In this document: positions 1 through 7,409 of the stretch, in pieces
Position numbering within the stretch: the first letter of the stretch is position 1
Layout of the letters: each line of letters begins with the position of its first letter
Source: a virus
DNA: 38,451 nt
Direction: 5' to 3' (one strand)
Virus record (IMG/VR): IMGVR_UViG_3300037840_000402
Location: 1 to 38,451 of that record
Program-made: the position numbers and the translations under genes
Notes under the pieces: model-generated
Databases searched by the model: none
Told to the model about the DNA's origin: nothing
What the model saw: the letters and a program-made list of their open reading frames with translations, nothing else

Positions 1-1
1 C

Positions 2-439
2 AACATCGGCGAGGTCAAAAGCGCGGCGCGCGCCGCCGGGCGCAACGCGCGGATCTGCCTGCACCATTCCCCCGGCGACGCGCTGCATGAGATGCTGATC
101 TGCCAGCGGCGCGATGGGTTCATGCTGCCCAAGTGCCATGGGGGGCCGAAATCCTTCCATTGCCTGGATGGCAGGCTGGCTATCTTCACCTTTAATGAAA
201 ATGGCCAGCCGCTAGATCGCCGCATATTGGGCAGGGGCCACAGCCTGCTTTACCGGGTTGGCGCGGGCACATGGCACTGCGACCTGCCGATGACCGATTA
301 TGCGGTGCATATGGAGATGGTGGCGCCGCCCATGGGCTACGAGCGTGCGCCCTGGGCGCCGTGGTCGGGCGAGGAGCACGAGCGGCGCGCCTACCGCGAC
401 AAGTTGCTGGCCGGGTTGCCCAGGGTGGCGGCGGCATAG
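2..439 (+). CDS. WbuC-like cupin protein, 5' end cut by window
   Basis: The frame is open from base 2, so the true start lies before the window; 145 residues are visible. The protein reads like the WbuC-family cupin fold: a His-rich strand before 'LHEMLICQ', a central 'PKCHGG..SFHCLDGRLAIFTFNENG' strand pair, and a closing 'GTWHCDLP' strand that normally supplies a metal-binding His. WbuC proteins are small metal-binding cupins usually found beside polysaccharide genes; their reaction is poorly defined. It is the first gene of the virion block and is followed after two bases by the next ORF. Fold assignment is from recognised motifs; a role in sugar or glycan modification is inference. Confidence 0.7.
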   Translation, partial: NIGEVKSAARAAGRNARICLHHSPGDALHEMLICQRRDGFMLPKCHGGPKSFHCLDGRLAIFTFNENGQPLDRRILGRGHSLLYRVGAGTWHCDLPMTDYAVHMEMVAPPMGYERAPWAPWSGEEHERRAYRDKLLAGLPRVAAA

Positions 440-441
440 CC

Positions 442-654
442 ATGCATGAAACATTCGACCAGAAAACTGTTGCTGTTGCCAGGAAACTATGCCTATTGAA
501 TTGCCGAGCCGTTATCTGTGCAAATAATTATCGTTGCCAGGACAGTTGGCCTGGAAACGGTAGCCATCTCGCTCCCTATTTGGATGAGGCTCGGCGGTGG
601 CTCCATGTAAAGCGTCGCTATCGAGTAAAGATGGGCCGCCGTGCCGATCCCTGA
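442..654 (+). CDS. small hypothetical protein
   Basis: A 70-residue ORF starting two bases after the cupin stop. The frame is open further upstream, but that part only shadows the cupin gene, so the ATG at 442 is the sensible start. It has a Cys-containing N-terminal half and a C-terminal segment 'LAPYLDEARRWLHVKRRYRVK' that looks like a basic amphipathic helix. Its end overlaps the GTG start of the next gene by 14 bases, suggesting translational coupling. Family not recognised. The Shine-Dalgarno is weak, so it may depend on translation of the upstream gene. Confidence 0.55.
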   Translation: MHETFDQKTVAVARKLCLLNCRAVICANNYRCQDSWPGNGSHLAPYLDEARRWLHVKRRYRVKMGRRADP

Positions 655-3448
655 CCCCACCAACATGCAGGCCCTGATCGACAGCCTGCAGGGCCGGCGT
701 CGCTACCCGGTGGACGACCCTGTGGCGGGCTATCAGCCCGCCAGCGACGCGGCCGACAAGCCCGCGCCCTATATGCCCATGCCCAAGCCCGGCCAATCCA
801 TCCAGGCGATTATGGACGATATCGCGCGCAAGCAGCGCGAGTTTCACGCCCCGGCACCCAGCATGCCAGAGCGATTGGGCGATATCGCCGCCAAGACCGC
901 CACCAAGATCGGCACTGTGGTCAAGAACCTGGCTACCGCGCCCATCAACGCGGTCAACAGGGCCTATAACCAGGTGGCCAATGAGCAGCTGCCATTGAGC
1001 GATGCCGATGCCCCGGGCGGCGCCGCAAGCTCCCCGGCGATCCCGGAGGCCGCGCTCAATGTCATGGGCGCTGGCGTACCGCTGGCCAAGCCTGGCGCGC
1101 TGGGCGCGGCGGGCGGCAAGTTGATCATGTCGTCCGCTGAGCGCGCAACCGTGCCGCAAAGGAAGGTTGGTCTTGATACGGTCGGCAATTACCTAGAGGC
1201 TAATGCGATCCCACATCGCAGGGATGTTTCAAATTCGCCGGGGAGCCTGAGCACCTATTATTATGTTAATACCCCCGGCGGTGTCAAAAAAATAAGAGTT
1301 TCGGACCATATCGGCAATGTGGGGGAGGATATCAGCATTCCCCTGGGGTCTGATGCCAATGCCGCTTTCCAAAAGATAGGTGGCGTCATCGGCAAGCCAC
1401 ATAGCGAGCCCATGGCCGTTGCAGCTGATCAGGTATTAACCAACAAATTGCGCCAGAATATCTCTGATATGGAGGCTGCCAAGGCTGCTAAAAAATACGA
1501 TCAGTATGGGCCGTATGATTATGATTCGGCGATCAAGCGCCTATCCGCAAAATTGAAGGAAATTGATCCTGCCAAAGAAAGTCTTGCGCCCTTCTACAGT
1601 GCATTGGATAACGCCCTGATCAATGCCAAACAGGAGCGTGCCCAGCCGGGCGAATGGCTGGGGCCGCGTACCGAGCGCAAGTACACGCAGAAGGACCCCA
1701 AGACCGGCAAGGAGACCCCGGCCGTCGATGTCAAATACGGCGGCATCCTGGGCAATATGCCGGGGGTAAAGCCCGAGGAGCTTGAGGCCACCGGGATACC
1801 AGCCTTTTTGGCAGAGCAGAAAGGCGCCGTGACCAAGGAGCAACTGCGCGAGCATGCGCTGGCTAATCAGGTGCAGCTACGTGAAGTCAATAAAGGTGGT
1901 GGATCAAATCAAGCGGTGCGTTTCCCCCAAGACCAGTACCAGCTCCTTGGCGCCAGCAACTATGGCGAGACGCTGCTGACTTTGCCGCTAAAGCAAATGG
2001 AGCTAAAGCTCGGTGAAGCTGAACCAATTGGTAAGGAGTATGGGAATAAAGAATTTTCCGGTAGGTGGCAGGGCGGTCGCGTTGTGGAGGGTGTTAAGGA
2101 CTATCCTTTTGAAATAGGGGACCAGAAGGGGCGCATCACCTATTGGCCCCAGTCGTTTGATAACATCGGAACCCCTGGCCCTCCGAAATGGATTGTTAAC
2201 TCGAACAATCTTCAAAATGGTTATTTTAATAGCCTTGAGCAGGCCAAGAACGCCATCCAGCAGAGTTTCGAAGGCTCCGGTATGGGTGGCTATATGGCCA
2301 AGGCGCGTGGCGATATATATCGCTCCTCCCACTGGCCCGACGACCCCAACACCATCGTCCATGTGCGCCATAACGATCGCGAGTTGCCTGGGGTGGGCAA
2401 TGCGCTGCATTTGGAGGAGGTGCAATCGGATCTTCATCAGACTGGTCGCAAGCAGGGCTATCGCGACCAGCCGCTAACGACCAGGAAGCAGGAGGGCATA
2501 CCGGCGCATGCTGACCCCATCTATGAGGCCGTGGACCCGGGCGGCGCGGTCAGGGGCCGTGGCTATAGCCCCGAAGAGGCGCGCAGCGCAGCCGAGGGCG
2601 TGGCGCTGCCCAACCTGCCATTCAAGGAATCCTGGCCCGACTTGGCTCTTAAGCGCATGCTCCACAAGGCGGCTACCGAAAGAAACCCCGACGGCTCCTT
2701 CCGCTACCACGCCATGAGCTGGACCCCCGGCGAGGTGCAGGCGGCGCGCTATAATTTGAGCAAGCACATCAGCCATATCGATCATATCAAGAATAGTGAA
2801 AATTCATTTGATATCCATGCCTACGATAAAAGTAATAATCAGGTTATATCAAGGGAAGATGTAAGTGCAAACGATATTGCCGATATAGTTGGTAAGGATA
2901 TTGCCGACAAAATCATCAAGGGTGATGGTAAGGATGTACTGGGCGGTGATGCCGCCCGCTATGCGGCGGATGCAAAACGTCTATCCAACGTTGACCTAAA
3001 AGTAGGCGGCAAAGGCATGAAGGCCTTCTACGACAAGATGCTGGTCGATAAAACCAATGCCGCCCTCAAGGAGGTTGGCGTCAAGGATCGGGTGAAACAT
3101 ATCGATGCCAATCACCCTGATACTGATATTTCGGATGAAGCTTTCAAATCCTGGATTAGTGAACGTTATGGGAGGGATTATCGCAGCCAGTTGGGCCGCG
3201 ATGAGATTGACGCTATTCGCGAAGATTGGGAGCATCAAATTGGAATTCCTGAAACAAAAAAATTGCGCATGCCCATAGTCTATTTTACCCCGGAGAACCG
3301 CGCTGCCATTGCCAAGGGCTTCAAGCTTTTCGGCATACCGGCCGCGGTAGGTGGTACGGCGCTGAATGCAAATCAGCCCCAGCCGCAGCCGCTGGGCGAT
3401 GCCGCGGCCAAGGCGCTGGCGACGCCGCCGCCGAGGCTGCCGCAGTGA
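641..3448 (+). CDS. large polyvalent-type phage protein (LPD-like module)
   Basis: 935 residues from a GTG start that overlaps the preceding stop region; an internal ATG at 665 is possible. The N-terminal 130 residues are Pro/Ala-rich and low in complexity. Residues of about 560-890 match a module I know from large polyvalent phage and mobile-element proteins: 'ALHLEEVQSD', then 'GRKQGY', 'PFKESWPDLALKRMLHKAA', 'WTPGEVQAARYNLSKHI' and 'LKVGGKGMKAFYDKML' in that order. Those proteins are thought to be packaged or injected. The C-terminus ends in a short hydrophobic stretch and a Pro/Gln tail. Its place among virion genes supports packaging; enzymatic activity is unknown. Confidence 0.75.
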   Translation: MPIPDPTNMQALIDSLQGRRRYPVDDPVAGYQPASDAADKPAPYMPMPKPGQSIQAIMDDIARKQREFHAPAPSMPERLGDIAAKTATKIGTVVKNLATAPINAVNRAYNQVANEQLPLSDADAPGGAASSPAIPEAALNVMGAGVPLAKPGALGAAGGKLIMSSAERATVPQRKVGLDTVGNYLEANAIPHRRDVSNSPGSLSTYYYVNTPGGVKKIRVSDHIGNVGEDISIPLGSDANAAFQKIGGVIGKPHSEPMAVAADQVLTNKLRQNISDMEAAKAAKKYDQYGPYDYDSAIKRLSAKLKEIDPAKESLAPFYSALDNALINAKQERAQPGEWLGPRTERKYTQKDPKTGKETPAVDVKYGGILGNMPGVKPEELEATGIPAFLAEQKGAVTKEQLREHALANQVQLREVNKGGGSNQAVRFPQDQYQLLGASNYGETLLTLPLKQMELKLGEAEPIGKEYGNKEFSGRWQGGRVVEGVKDYPFEIGDQKGRITYWPQSFDNIGTPGPPKWIVNSNNLQNGYFNSLEQAKNAIQQSFEGSGMGGYMAKARGDIYRSSHWPDDPNTIVHVRHNDRELPGVGNALHLEEVQSDLHQTGRKQGYRDQPLTTRKQEGIPAHADPIYEAVDPGGAVRGRGYSPEEARSAAEGVALPNLPFKESWPDLALKRMLHKAATERNPDGSFRYHAMSWTPGEVQAARYNLSKHISHIDHIKNSENSFDIHAYDKSNNQVISREDVSANDIADIVGKDIADKIIKGDGKDVLGGDAARYAADAKRLSNVDLKVGGKGMKAFYDKMLVDKTNAALKEVGVKDRVKHIDANHPDTDISDEAFKSWISERYGRDYRSQLGRDEIDAIREDWEHQIGIPETKKLRMPIVYFTPENRAAIAKGFKLFGIPAAVGGTALNANQPQPQPLGDAAAKALATPPPRLPQ

Positions 3449-3660
3449 TTGACTGGCGAAAAATATTGGTCGCTTACATCGATCATGTAGGTGAGGCCGA
3501 AGGGGTTGATTATTTGCCGGGTGTCTCTTGCCTTTCCGATATTGAAAATGCGGAATTGGCAAGGGCCGCATCAGAAGGGAATTGCAGCCCCGAGCATAAA
3601 GCCGCGCTATTGTGCTATGCAAAGAGGCGGCTTGGCGGCTCCCTAAATGAGGAAAGTTAA
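3445..3660 (+). CDS. small hypothetical protein
   Basis: 71 residues, starting at a GTG that overlaps the previous TGA by four bases (GTGA), a coupling pattern seen repeatedly in this window. The protein has the pattern of a small acidic helical protein: 'IDWRKILVAYIDHVGEAEGVDYL' at the N-terminus and 'SPEHKAALLCYAKRR' near the C-terminus. It overlaps the next gene by 14 bases. Not recognised. Position between the polyvalent protein and the tail protein suggests a small virion or assembly factor, but nothing in the sequence shows this. Confidence 0.7.
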   Translation: MIDWRKILVAYIDHVGEAEGVDYLPGVSCLSDIENAELARAASEGNCSPEHKAALLCYAKRRLGGSLNEES

Positions 3661-5311
3661 GGACCTATCCAAGCCGCCCTGGGTCGCGCCCGACTGCGTG
3701 GCCCAGGTCATTCCAGCCCCCATCGACGGCTGGGACGCAATCTCCCCGCTTGCGGCGATGGATTCCAAGCGCGCTCCGATCATGCTCAATTGGGTGCCTC
3801 GCCCCGGCTGGATCGAACTGAGAGCCGGATATACCGCCCAGAACCTGCTGCCCACTTCCAACCCGGTCGAATCGCTCTTCGTCTACCGCCCCGGCACCGG
3901 CGTGGAGAAGCTCTTCGCCGCCCAGGGCACCCATATCTACGACGCCACCGTGCCGGGCGTGGTGACCCAGGTGCTGGGCGGTCTGTCCTCGGGGCGCTGG
4001 CAATATGTGCAGACCACCGTGCCTGCGGCGCCGGCCGCCGATACCTCCTACCTGAGCCTGGTCAACGGGGTCGACCCGCTCCAGCAATACAACGGCTCGG
4101 TCTGGAGCACGCCCACTTTAACTTACATGTCCACAACCTATCCCACCACCAGCTTCGTAAACGTGGCGGCATCCAAGGATAGGCTCTGGTTCGTCATCAA
4201 AAACAGCACCCAGGCAGCCTACCTGGGGACCGACGCCGTGACCGGCGCCATCGCCGGCTTTCAGGATCTAGGCGGCGAATGGGACAAGGGCGGCTACCTG
4301 GTGGCCATCGCCAACTGGACTATCGACGGGGGCAACGGGCCGGGCGCCTACGTGGCCTTCATATCCAGCAAGGGCCAGATCAGCCTATTCAGCGGCACCG
4401 ACCCGACCAGCTCCAGCGCCTGGACCTTGATGGGCACATTTAACGTGGCGCCGCCCATCGGCTACCGCTGCACCACCCAATTGGGCAGCGACGTGGCCAT
4501 CATTACCCAGCAGGGCGTGCTGCCGCTCAGCCAAGTGCTGCCCTTCGATCCGGCCATGGACCGATCGTCGGCCATCACCAGCCGCATCCAGAACGCCATG
4601 GCCAATGCCGCCAACAATTACTCCGCCAACTTCGGCTGGCAGGTCATATCCTTCCCCATGCAGCAACTGCTGCTGCTCAACGTGCCGTTGGCCCAGAACA
4701 GCCAGCAGCAGCAATATGTGCAGAACCTGCTGACCGGCGCCTGGTGCCAGTTCCAAGGCTGGAACGCCAACGTCTTTGAGATATGGAATAACGAGCTGGT
4801 GTTCGGCGATAACGCGGGTTACGTAAACTTGGCCTATCAGACGGGCCTGGACCTCACCAAGCCGATCCAGGCCGAGGTGCAATGCGCCTATAATTGGTTC
4901 GACGACCCCGGGCGCGATAAGCGCATGACCATGATCCAGCCGCTGCTCACCGCCAGCGGCACCGTGACGCCTTTGCTGGCGGTGGACGCCGATTTCGCCA
5001 CCTCCAGCCTGGAGGCGCCGGTGAGCACGGTCACCGGCGGCGCCGAGTGGGACGTGGCCAAGTGGGACGTGGCGCTATGGCCGGGCGGCACCATGAACCT
5101 CACCAATTGGTACAGCGCCAGCGCGCTGGGCCATGCGCTGGCTGTGCATATGTATGTTAATATTGGCGCATCCACCTCGGGAACCTTCACCGGGGAGTTT
5201 GACGTAGGTGTCTTCGACAGCGCCCAATTCGACGAGGGCCTTGCGTCCCTGGCGCCGCTGCTGCGCATCAATGCGTTCAACACCATAATGGAGATGGGGG
5301 GCTTGATTTAG
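3647..5311 (+). CDS. tail / packaged-DNA-stabilisation-type protein
   Basis: 554 residues. The N-terminus 'APIDGWDAISPLAAM...APIMLNWVPRPGWIELRAGY' is the typical opening of a family of phage head-tail or tail-hub beta-propeller proteins often annotated as DNA stabilisation (P22 gp10-like) or tail proteins. The remainder is rich in short beta-strand, Gly/Ser/Thr and aromatic segments with no membrane helix. The ATG at 3647 gives the whole conserved opening. It is followed by a 147-base gap that contains a minus-strand promoter. Structural role is well supported by family resemblance and context; the exact position in the virion is inferred. Confidence 0.72.
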   Translation: MRKVKDLSKPPWVAPDCVAQVIPAPIDGWDAISPLAAMDSKRAPIMLNWVPRPGWIELRAGYTAQNLLPTSNPVESLFVYRPGTGVEKLFAAQGTHIYDATVPGVVTQVLGGLSSGRWQYVQTTVPAAPAADTSYLSLVNGVDPLQQYNGSVWSTPTLTYMSTTYPTTSFVNVAASKDRLWFVIKNSTQAAYLGTDAVTGAIAGFQDLGGEWDKGGYLVAIANWTIDGGNGPGAYVAFISSKGQISLFSGTDPTSSSAWTLMGTFNVAPPIGYRCTTQLGSDVAIITQQGVLPLSQVLPFDPAMDRSSAITSRIQNAMANAANNYSANFGWQVISFPMQQLLLLNVPLAQNSQQQQYVQNLLTGAWCQFQGWNANVFEIWNNELVFGDNAGYVNLAYQTGLDLTKPIQAEVQCAYNWFDDPGRDKRMTMIQPLLTASGTVTPLLAVDADFATSSLEAPVSTVTGGAEWDVAKWDVALWPGGTMNLTNWYSASALGHALAVHMYVNIGASTSGTFTGEFDVGVFDSAQFDEGLASLAPLLRINAFNTIMEMGGLI

Positions 5312-5422
5312 TCAATCATCTATTCGATACATGCTTGTTCCTGTCGATTCCGGGACGGGCGTATGGTCAACCTCCACCAGTCATCTCATTGATCCCTTCG
5401 GGTTGGCTGTCTACATTGGTCT
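5312..5422 (-). ncRNA. possible antisense or leader RNA from an orphan promoter
   Basis: The minus-strand promoter at 5423-5451 would transcribe this stretch and run on into the tail gene in antisense. No ORF longer than a few codons follows it on the minus strand. Short complementary segments (CCAACC with GGTTG, and CCC-GAA-GGG) could fold near the 5' end. I see no clear intrinsic terminator. The call rests on the promoter alone and on the absence of a gene. Confidence 0.25.
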
Positions 5423-5451
5423 ATTATAAACTGTCCCTCTAACCGGGTAAA
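5423..5451 (-). promoter_or_regulatory. sigma70-like promoter P1, minus strand
   Basis: Read on the minus strand this is TTTACC, a 17-base spacer, then TATAAT. It shares TTTACCCGGTT and the flank TTATAATAG with P2 at 6595-6623, while the 11 bases between are different. It points away from the Pro/Gln-rich gene at 5459 and into the 3' end of the tail gene. Confidence 0.6.
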
Positions 5452-5458
5452 GATTGAC

Positions 5459-5749
5459 ATGGATCCCCAGACCGCCGCGATCGTGCAGGCCCTAAGCGGC
5501 GGGACCGGTTCCGCCGGCTCCCTGAGCCCCTTCGGACCGCAGCAGGCCGCCGCCAACCAGCAGGCTTACATCATGCCCCAGGACCCCAGCGCCCAGCAAC
5601 AGGCCCCGGCTGCTGGGATGCAGCCTCCCCCCGGTGCCGGCCAGAACGCCTCCATGGGCGATATGGGCGGTCTCTCGCTGGGCGCCGCGCCGCAGTCAAT
5701 GTACCCGGCGATGATGCAGCAGCCGCCCGCGACAAATTATTGGGCCTAG
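5459..5749 (+). CDS. small Pro/Gln/Ala-rich virion-type protein
   Basis: 96 residues, with no long hydrophobic segment and a composition dominated by Gln, Pro, Ala, Gly and Met. This resembles short linker-like proteins in the structural blocks of podovirus-like phages, and the 7167 ORF of this window has the same character. Only a weak Shine-Dalgarno (GGGTAAAG) precedes the ATG. Its TAG stop lies in a CTAG palindrome whose other strand is the stop of the convergent minus-strand gene. Function unknown; virion component is inferred from composition and neighbours. Confidence 0.65.
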   Translation: MDPQTAAIVQALSGGTGSAGSLSPFGPQQAAANQQAYIMPQDPSAQQQAPAAGMQPPPGAGQNASMGDMGGLSLGAAPQSMYPAMMQQPPATNYWA

Positions 5750-5937
5750 AATAAATTGCACATCTTTCCAATTTCCTCCGGGGTCTGGATGATTTCCCAA
5801 GGTTGATCGCCATAATTATAGATATGCGTGCAATCAACCGACCCATCCTGATTGCGCGCCTGGATGATCCCGGTGACATGGTCCAGGAAAATCCAGGCAT
5901 CGAGCCCGTCGGTCCGCGTGAGCTTTATGACCTTCAT
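5746..5937 (-). CDS. small hypothetical protein of the moron operon
   Basis: 63 residues on the strand opposite to the surrounding virion genes. It opens with 'MKVIKLTRTDGLDAWIFLDHVTGI' and closes with 'EIIQTPEEIGKM', a beta-rich small fold with a weak resemblance to FlbD-like proteins that I would not press. A GGAG ten bases before the ATG supports the start. It is the last gene of a three-gene minus-strand unit driven by P2, and its stop shares a CTAG with the convergent plus-strand gene. Confidence 0.65.
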   Translation of the reverse strand: MKVIKLTRTDGLDAWIFLDHVTGIIQARNQDGSVDCTHIYNYGDQPWEIIQTPEEIGKMCNLF

Positions 5938-6000
5938 ATCCTGTGTACTCCATTAAATTTCGGTATTATGGCGCAAGCGCCACAAGAATTGTAGCACACC

Positions 6001-6489
6001 CTAACCACCAACAAACTGCTGTTGAACGTGCATACCGGCCGTCCTGGGACTCGGCAGCTTCATAACGTCGGGGATAGGCTGATCCGGGTACACACCGACG
6101 ATCTTGTATCCCTTGTGTTCGAATATAGCCTTGATTGCAGGGCCAATGCTGTCGCACACAGCTTCCTTGTCGGCACCAGATAGGATCAATCCGGGCAATA
6201 CTTCGCTGTGGACGCGTAGGCCACCATCCTCGCGGTCTTCTAGCGTCACCGCGACAACTGTTAGTTGGCGGGCCATGACGGGCTCCATTCTGTGTGCCTC
6301 CCCCGAGATTGTTATCGGGCCGTTAATTTTCAGTTGACAGTAAAAATGTAATGCTCCAGCGTAGGCAATCGTACCGACCAAGAATAGAGCAAGTGTTGCA
6401 AGCGGCGGCTTGAAGTTCACTGGCAAAAAATCAGCAAGCATAATCAAGAATCCCGCTCCAACACCGGCCAAAGCCACTATGCGCGGCAT
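6001..6489 (-). CDS. membrane-anchored HicB/DUF1902-like protein
   Basis: 162 residues. Residues of about 5-20 and 29-50 form two hydrophobic helices ('IVALAGVGAGFLIMLADFL' and 'LATLALFLVGTIAYAGALHF'), so the N-terminus should be in the membrane. After them comes a soluble domain with the pattern 'VTLEDREDGGLRVHSEVLPGL.LSG..KEAV..SI.PAIKAI', which matches the HicB/DUF1902 partial RNase-H-like fold. No HicA-like toxin is adjacent. The ATG overlaps the preceding micro-ORF by 13 bases. An internal start at a Met before 'ARQLTVV' would yield the soluble domain alone. Role unknown; gene placement suggests a moron. Confidence 0.65.
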   Translation of the reverse strand: MPRIVALAGVGAGFLIMLADFLPVNFKPPLATLALFLVGTIAYAGALHFYCQLKINGPITISGEAHRMEPVMARQLTVVAVTLEDREDGGLRVHSEVLPGLILSGADKEAVCDSIGPAIKAIFEHKGYKIVGVYPDQPIPDVMKLPSPRTAGMHVQQQFVGG

Positions 6490-6569
6490 GGTTGGCGCCG
6501 CGTATTGAATACTTCTTTAGCAGGTTCGATCTTTGCATTCCCAGATGGGATCGTCCACAATTTACTCAT
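6477..6569 (-). CDS. 30-residue micro-ORF leading the moron operon
   Basis: ATG at 6569 is preceded by a strong GGAG with a seven-base gap, the best ribosome site in this region. The ORF opens 'MSKLWTIPSGNAKIEPAKEV' and ends in a TAG that overlaps the start of the HicB-like gene. The P2 promoter lies about 25 bases upstream, giving a short leader. It may be a real small protein or a leader peptide coupling translation of the membrane HicB-like gene. No family recognised. Confidence 0.5.
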   Translation of the reverse strand: MSKLWTIPSGNAKIEPAKEVFNTRRQPCRA

Positions 6570-6594
6570 AGAGTATCTCCTTTTCTAATCTCCT

Positions 6595-6623
6595 ATTATA
6601 ACCCACCACACCAACCGGGTAAA
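6595..6623 (-). promoter_or_regulatory. sigma70-like promoter P2, minus strand
   Basis: TTTACC, 17 bases, TATAAT on the minus strand, followed by a short leader with GGAG and the 6569 ATG. It is the clearest promoter of the window because a complete small operon follows at normal distance. The -35 side overlaps the region just before the plus-strand 6626 ATG, so the two directions share about 55 bases. Confidence 0.7.
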
Positions 6624-6625
6624 GC

Positions 6626-7312
6626 ATGCACGGAATCCTCCTTGGCAATGACGCCGCCGTGGCGTCCTGGGCCTTCCAAACCTACGGCCTGACCCCGACG
6701 CCGGTTGATATGGCCCTGGGGATCATTGACGGTGCCAACCTCTTGGTTGGTGCCGCCCTATTGCAACGCTTCAATGGTTTCGACTGCGAATTTAGTTATT
6801 ATGGCCCCAACACCCTATCGCTCGGCATCATCCGCAGCATAGCGCGCGCCGCGCTGGGCCTGGGATGCCGGCGCCTGACGGTCACGGTGGCCAAGTCCAA
6901 AAAACATTTTGTCAAGGGCGTGCTGCGCATCGGCTTCACCCACGAGTGCGCCAAGATTTGCTTCTACGGCACCAACCCGGACAACGCGGCCCATATCGGC
7001 ATGCAGATGGTCATGGGTTATGACGACCTGCGCCTGCTGGCCGCCGGCCATTCAACGGTGCGCAAGAAGCGCCAATGGGGCCAGACCCCCAAGCAGCGCA
7101 AGCGCAACCGCAACTTGGCGCTGGCGGTGCTCAACCGCGAAGAAGCGGAACGGAAAAGGAAAGCAAATGCTTATGACCCCGCCGCCGGGATACTCCCCAA
7201 CCGCCATGAACCGCCAGGCGTCGCCGCTGCTCTCCCAGCAGGGCATCCAGGCGCTGCCGGCCCAGGGCCACGCGCCGGGCATGGCGCCAGCATACCCCCA
7301 GCCCGGGCCTAG
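6626..7312 (+). CDS. GNAT-like acyltransferase-type phage protein
   Basis: 228 residues. The first 150 residues resemble the GNAT-like proteins found in structural blocks of podovirus-like phages: 'GIIDGANLLVGAALLQRFNGFDCEFSYYG' followed by 'SIARAALGLGCRRLTVTVAKS...KGVLRIGFTHECAKICFYG'. A basic segment 'VRKKRQWGQTPKQRKRNRN' follows. The last 49 residues overlap, in another frame, a Pro/Gln-rich ORF with its own ribosome site, so this tail may be only an open frame or a true overlap. Acetyl donor and substrate are unknown; the transferase call is from fold resemblance. Confidence 0.65.
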   Translation: MHGILLGNDAAVASWAFQTYGLTPTPVDMALGIIDGANLLVGAALLQRFNGFDCEFSYYGPNTLSLGIIRSIARAALGLGCRRLTVTVAKSKKHFVKGVLRIGFTHECAKICFYGTNPDNAAHIGMQMVMGYDDLRLLAAGHSTVRKKRQWGQTPKQRKRNRNLALAVLNREEAERKRKANAYDPAAGILPNRHEPPGVAAALPAGHPGAAGPGPRAGHGASIPPARA

Positions 7313-7409
7313 CGGCTTGGCCCAGCAACCCGGCCAGCCGTGGGGCGCGCTGGGGCCTCATAATTTGAACCATGTCATCCAAGCCCTCGGGGGAACCAGG
7401 ACCCGCTAG
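7167..7409 (+). CDS. small Pro/Gln-rich protein overlapping the GNAT gene
   Basis: 80 residues from an ATG preceded by AAGGAAAGCAA, a good Shine-Dalgarno. The frame is open upstream, but that part shadows the GNAT gene. The composition (Pro, Gln, Gly, Ala) matches the 5459 protein, and the last 20 residues 'ALGPHNLNHVIQALGGTRTR' look helical. It overlaps the preceding gene by 146 bases and its TAG abuts the ATG of the next gene. Probably a small virion protein. Confidence 0.6.
   Translation: MLMTPPPGYSPTAMNRQASPLLSQQGIQALPAQGHAPGMAPAYPQPGPSGLAQQPGQPWGALGPHNLNHVIQALGGTRTR

Noticed and set aside
271-441. Upstream extension of the 442 ORF
   Set aside because: It overlaps the cupin gene completely in another frame; the ATG at 442 directly after the cupin stop is more sensible.
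605-640. Further copy of the GGTAAAG element before the 641 gene
   Set aside because: GAGTAAAG is present but no TATAAT follows at 17 bases on the minus strand.
512-1159. Long minus-strand ORF under the polyvalent gene
   Set aside because: High-GC shadow frame with Arg/Gly/His-rich content and no recognisable pattern.
5420-5458. Plus-strand promoter suggested by CTATTATAA before the 5459 and 6626 genes
   Set aside because: No -35 at the right distance on the plus strand; the same bases form a perfect TTTACC-17-TATAAT on the minus strand.
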